A DNA stretch of 8,645 nt from an uncultured Prevotella sp. (GTDB lineage Bacteria > Bacteroidota > Bacteroidia > Bacteroidales > Bacteroidaceae), in contig CAMOTK010000077.1 in the NCBI GenBank assembly GCA_946625715.1, positions 1 through 8,645 on the forward strand, read 5' to 3'. Below are positions 5,654 to 8,645 of the stretch, in pieces. A program made the position numbers and the translations under genes. Every line of letters starts with the position of its first letter. Position 1 is the first letter of the stretch. A model generated the notes under the pieces. The model saw nothing but the letters and a program-made list of their open reading frames with translations, was not told the DNA's origin and did not search any database.

Positions 5654-6759
5654 TCTTGTTCTTTTTCAGCAGTGGGTTCTTTTTTGTTCTGAGAGCGGAA
5701 GCGCACCTTCTCGCTGTCGTCGCGCTTCTCGTGATAGAGCTTGGGCAGCGGGTTCTGCAGCGGCTCGTCGTACTCAACCCGATGGCGCGCGATGTCGATA
5801 GCCGCAAAGATGGCCTGCAACATGGCATGTGGGTCGGCCGTGCCCTTGCCAGCCAGTTCGTAGCACGTGCCGTGGGCCGGAGCCGTATGCACGAGCGGCA
5901 GACCGGCCGAGAAGCGTATGCCCTCTTCGGCGGCAATGGTCTTGAAGGGCGTGAGGCCCTGGTCGTGGTACATGGCCAGCACGCCGTCGAAGCGGTAGTA
6001 GTCCTGAGCGCCGAAGAAGTCGTCGGCAGCGTAGGGACCGAAGGCCTGTATGCCCTGTTCTTCCAGTTCGGCAATGGCCGGCGCTATGATGTCGTGCTCT
6101 TCCTCGCCCAGTTGTCCGTCGTCGCCGGCATGGGGATTGAGTGCCAGCACGGCAATGCGCGGGTTGGCAATGCGCAGGTCGCGCAGCAGGCTCTGGTGGA
6201 AGAGTTTGGCTTTCTCCACGATTTTCTGTTTGGTAATCGACTCGGCAATGTCCTTGATGGCCAGGTTGTTGGTCACGAGGGCCACCCTGAGCTCTTCGGC
6301 CATGAGGATGCTCAGGCCTTGCTGCTGGGTGCCGAAGGCTTTCTCCAGATAGTGGGTGTGGTTGACGAAGCCCGGGATGCTGTTTTTGTTGACGGGGGCC
6401 GTTACGAGCACATCGAACAGTCCGGCCTGATAGTCGTCGATGGCGCGGTCGAGTGCCAGCTTGGCGGCCTGTCCAGCTTCCTCGGTAGGCAGCCCGAAGT
6501 CAATCTTCACCTCGTTGTCGAACACGGTGAGCAGGTTCAGCCGGCCCTCTCTGGCTTCAGTGGCCTGAGCAATGATGCTGAACTGCGTCTGCAGGTTGAG
6601 CGCTTTGCAGTGGTAGGCGGCCACCTTGGGCGAACCATAGATGATGGGTGTGCAAAGTTCGAGCATGGTGGGGTCTTCGAAGGCCTTCATGATGACTTCC
6701 AGACCGATACCGTTAGTGTCTCCTTGCGTGATGGCCACGCGTATCTTTTTGTCTTCCAT
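5650..6759 (-). CDS. pdxA: 4-hydroxythreonine-4-phosphate dehydrogenase PdxA
   Basis: PdxA oxidises 4-phosphohydroxy-L-threonine with NAD to the aminoketone that PdxJ condenses into pyridoxine 5'-phosphate, in the DXP-dependent vitamin B6 route. The sequence starts with VAITQGDTNGIGLEV (8-22, usually GDPxGIGxE). It has VTAPVNKNSI (119-128) and three metal-ligand histidine sites: NHTHYLE (133-139), LNPHAGDDGQLG (207-218) and YHDQG (264-268). The C-terminal SAGLPLVHTAPAHGTCYELAGKG (284-306) matches the family HGTxxDIAGKG element. The first His motif is normally GHTE, so N133 and H136 are unusual. At 369 residues it exceeds the E. coli enzyme (about 329), partly through a charged tail (345-369) rich in Lys and Glu. 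ATG 6759 lies 19 bp after rlmN. Confidence 0.95.
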   Translation of the reverse strand: MEDKKIRVAITQGDTNGIGLEVIMKAFEDPTMLELCTPIIYGSPKVAAYHCKALNLQTQFSIIAQATEAREGRLNLLTVFDNEVKIDFGLPTEEAGQAAKLALDRAIDDYQAGLFDVLVTAPVNKNSIPGFVNHTHYLEKAFGTQQQGLSILMAEELRVALVTNNLAIKDIAESITKQKIVEKAKLFHQSLLRDLRIANPRIAVLALNPHAGDDGQLGEEEHDIIAPAIAELEEQGIQAFGPYAADDFFGAQDYYRFDGVLAMYHDQGLTPFKTIAAEEGIRFSAGLPLVHTAPAHGTCYELAGKGTADPHAMLQAIFAAIDIARHRVEYDEPLQNPLPKLYHEKRDDSEKVRFRSQNKKEPTAEKEQE

Positions 6760-6778
6760 TTGTTGTCTTATATATATA

Positions 6779-7849
6779 TTAAATAGGTGTATGGGTGAGT
6801 TCTTCGTTTTGCTTAGCCGTCGAGAGCAGTCCGCAGGCGGCGTAGATGTCTTGTCCGCGGCTGGCTCTGATGGTGGTGAAGACGCCGTTGCGGGTCAGGA
6901 AGTCGCGCAGCTGCTCCATGCGCTGCTCGTCGGCTCCCGGCAGGTCGACGTCGGGAATCTCGTGGAAGCGTATCAGGTTGACGCGACACTCCAGTCCCTT
7001 GACCAGCTTGACAATCTCCCGTCCGTGGGCCAGCGAGTCGTTGAGTCCGCCGAAGCAGATGTACTCGAACGAGCAGCGGCGCTGGTGGGTGAAGTCGTAC
7101 TGCTTCAGCAGTGCCACCGTTTCGGCTATGGGCATGGCTTTCTCAGCCGGCATCAGACTGAGTCGCTGCTCGTGCAGCGGCGAGTGGAGCGAGATGGCCA
7201 CGTGGCAGTCGCTCTCGTCGAGGAATCGCTTCAGCTTGCCGCGCACGCCCACCGAACTGACGGTGATGCGCTTGGGGCTCCATGCGTAGCCGTCCTTGTC
7301 GGTCAGCAGTTGCGTGACCTTCAGCACGGCGTCGAGGTTGTCCATCGGTTCGCCCTGTCCCATGAAGACGATGTTGGTGAGCTGCTGTCGCTCGGGCAAC
7401 GCATAGATTTGGTTGAGAATGTCGGCCGCCGTCAGTTGGCCGTGGAACCCCTGCTTGCCCGTCTGACAGAACAGACAGTTCATCTTGCAACCCACCTGGC
7501 ACGACACGCACAGCGTGGCGCGGTCGTCGTCGGGTATGAAGACCGTCTCGACGAACTTCGAGGCCTGGGAGCTAAGGTCAGTGGTGCGCACGGGGAAGAG
7601 GTACTTGATGGTGCCGTCCTTGCTGCGCTGGCAGTCGATGGGCTTCATGGCGCCCACCTCGTAGTGCTGGCTCAGCAGTTCGCGGTTGGCTTTCGAGAGA
7701 TTGGTCATCTCGTCGATGCTCTCCACATGGCGGTCGTAGAGCCAGCGGGCCATCTGACTGCCCGTGAAGGCCGGCATGCCCAACTGGCGCGCCACATCCT
7801 TCAGCTCGGCCGTGTTGAGGCCCATCAGCACTTTCTTTTCTTCGGCCAT
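6779..7849 (-). CDS. rlmN: 23S rRNA (adenine2503-C2)-methyltransferase RlmN
   Basis: RlmN is a cytoplasmic radical SAM enzyme that methylates C2 of A2503 in 23S rRNA and, in E. coli, A37 of some tRNAs. The 356-residue protein has the catalytic layout: an N-terminal helical RNA-binding part (about 8-70); E101 just before DDDRATLCVSCQVGC; the [4Fe-4S] ligands C121, C125 and C128 (CKMNCLFC); the SAM-binding segment MGQGEPMDN (163-171); SSVGV (198-202) and ISLHSP (219-224). The methyl-carrying cysteine is C339 in RGQDIYAACG. It follows the epimerase stop after only 3 bp, with its ATG at 7849, so the two are co-transcribed. Every residue needed for activity is present. A Cfr-type resistance enzyme, which targets C8 of A2503, is less likely given the housekeeping context and RlmN-like motifs. 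Confidence 0.96.
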   Translation of the reverse strand: MAEEKKVLMGLNTAELKDVARQLGMPAFTGSQMARWLYDRHVESIDEMTNLSKANRELLSQHYEVGAMKPIDCQRSKDGTIKYLFPVRTTDLSSQASKFVETVFIPDDDRATLCVSCQVGCKMNCLFCQTGKQGFHGQLTAADILNQIYALPERQQLTNIVFMGQGEPMDNLDAVLKVTQLLTDKDGYAWSPKRITVSSVGVRGKLKRFLDESDCHVAISLHSPLHEQRLSLMPAEKAMPIAETVALLKQYDFTHQRRCSFEYICFGGLNDSLAHGREIVKLVKGLECRVNLIRFHEIPDVDLPGADEQRMEQLRDFLTRNGVFTTIRASRGQDIYAACGLLSTAKQNEELTHTPI

Positions 7850-7852
7850 TGC

Positions 7853-8645
7853 TTATTTCTTCAGGGGATTTTCGTCGCTGACATACCACTCGGCGAAGGC
7901 ACGCAGACCGTCGCGCAGCGAGGTGCTGGGCTTGAAGCCGTAGTCGCGCTCCAGTGCCGATGTGTCGGCATAGGTCACGGGCACGTCGCCTGGTTGCATG
8001 GGCACCAGCTTCTTGTGGGCCTCGAAGTCGTAGTCCTCGGGCAGCACGCCGGCGCGCACCAGTTCCTGCTGCAGGATGTCGACAAACGTGAGCAGGTTCT
8101 CGGGCGAGTTGTTGCCGATGTTGTAGACGTTATAGGGCGGCAGGGGCAGTCCGTCCTCGCCGTTCTTCTTCTCGGGTGCTCCCTGCATGATGCGCACCAC
8201 GCCCTCGACGATGTCGTCCACGTAGGTGAAGTCGCGCTTGCAGTTGCCGAAGTTGAAAATCTGTATGGTTTCGCCCTTCACCAGCTTGTTGGTGAAGCCG
8301 AAGTAGGCCATGTCGGGACGTCCGGCCGGTCCGTAGACGGTGAAGAAGCGCAGGCCCGTAGAGGGTATGTTGTAGAGCTTCGAGTAGGCGTGGGCCAGCA
8401 GCTCGTTGCTCTTCTTCGTGGCGGCATAGAGCGACACGGGGTTGTCTACCTTGTCGTCGGTAGAGTAGGGCACCTTCTTGTTCGAGCCGTAGACGCTCGA
8501 CGACGAGGCATAGACCAGATGCTCCACGCCCGTCTGTCCGTTGTCGTAGCTGTGGCGGCAGGCCTCCAGGATGTTGTAGAAGCCAATGAGGTTCGACTGT
8601 ATGTAGGCGTCGGGGTTGGTGATGCTGTAGCGCACACCGGCCTGT
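7853..8645 (-). CDS. NAD-dependent sugar-nucleotide epimerase, UDP-glucuronate 4-epimerase type (N-terminus off window)
   Basis: The last 263 residues of an extended short-chain dehydrogenase/reductase are visible; roughly 80-90 N-terminal residues, including the GxxGxxG NAD-binding loop, lie beyond 8645. Visible are the active-site segment ASSSSVYG, the catalytic YAATK (Tyr codon 8428-8426, Lys four residues on), then TGLRFFTVYGPAGRPDMA and RDFTYVDDIVEG. The stretch NPVSLYAATKKSNEL with GRPDMA is typical of UDP-glucuronate 4-epimerases (CapI/LpsL type), which interconvert UDP-glucuronate and UDP-galacturonate for capsule or LPS. UDP-glucose 4-epimerase (GalE) or another related epimerase remains possible without the N-terminus. 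A GTG at 8635 could be mistaken for a start, but the frame is open and conserved beyond it. It is the first visible gene of the run with rlmN, pdxA and the flippase-like gene. Confidence 0.88.
   Translation of the reverse strand, partial: QAGVRYSITNPDAYIQSNLIGFYNILEACRHSYDNGQTGVEHLVYASSSSVYGSNKKVPYSTDDKVDNPVSLYAATKKSNELLAHAYSKLYNIPSTGLRFFTVYGPAGRPDMAYFGFTNKLVKGETIQIFNFGNCKRDFTYVDDIVEGVVRIMQGAPEKKNGEDGLPLPPYNVYNIGNNSPENLLTFVDILQQELVRAGVLPEDYDFEAHKKLVPMQPGDVPVTYADTSALERDYGFKPSTSLRDGLRAFAEWYVSDENPLKK

Noticed and set aside
5334..6074. 246-residue minus-strand frame spanning the pdxA/flippase junction
   Set aside because: It is an out-of-frame shadow rich in Arg, Pro and Ser. It overlaps two well-supported genes in another frame and shows no domain.
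6771..6782. TATATATATATT run between rlmN and pdxA as a promoter
   Set aside because: There is no TAnnTTTG -7 element. The 19-bp gap between co-directional genes is more simply an intra-operon spacer.
5656..6786. 376-residue plus-strand frame
   Set aside because: It is the mirror of pdxA, with no motifs of its own; all PdxA catalytic motifs are in the minus-strand frame.

Overview
The window looks like a chromosomal segment of a Bacteroidota bacterium, most likely Prevotella or a close relative. Three lines of evidence support this. Promoters follow the Bacteroidota -33 TTTG / -7 TAnnTTTG pattern, with A-rich leaders and no clear Shine-Dalgarno. The gene set (LptE-type lipoprotein, SecG with a long Ala/Pro tail, receiver-less sigma-54 activator) fits the phylum. 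The core genes are fairly GC-rich while the intergenic DNA is AT-rich. Every convincing gene is on the minus strand, so transcription runs from high to low coordinates.

Right part (8645 to 4652): a tightly packed run of four genes. It starts with a sugar-nucleotide 4-epimerase whose N-terminus lies off the window, then rlmN (radical SAM 23S rRNA A2503 methyltransferase), pdxA (pyridoxal phosphate synthesis) and a multi-pass membrane protein of the LPG_synthase_TM/flippase-like family. Gaps are 3 bp, 19 bp and a 4-bp GTGA overlap, so the run is probably one transcript.

Middle part (4585 to 1588): a second operon with its own promoter at 4554-4585. It encodes a sigma-54 interacting AAA+ activator, the LPS-transport lipoprotein LptE, an uncharacterised protein with a single TPR, and SecG. 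A 13-bp hairpin follows secG. The upstream half of the tRNA-His promoter is embedded in that hairpin. tRNA-His(GTG), with an encoded CCA, ends in its own hairpin terminator at 1434-1466.

Left part (1433 to 1): beyond the 3' end of tRNA-His the sequence becomes AT-rich. About 360 bp without a convincing gene carries an unusual set of direct and inverted repeats (1366-1415). A gene for a KAP-family P-loop NTPase follows and runs off the left edge. An AT-rich KAP NTPase immediately beyond a tRNA 3' end looks like the edge of a genomic (defence) island. The protein resembles the NTPase component (QatA) of Qat-type anti-phage systems, but the partner genes that would prove this lie outside the window.
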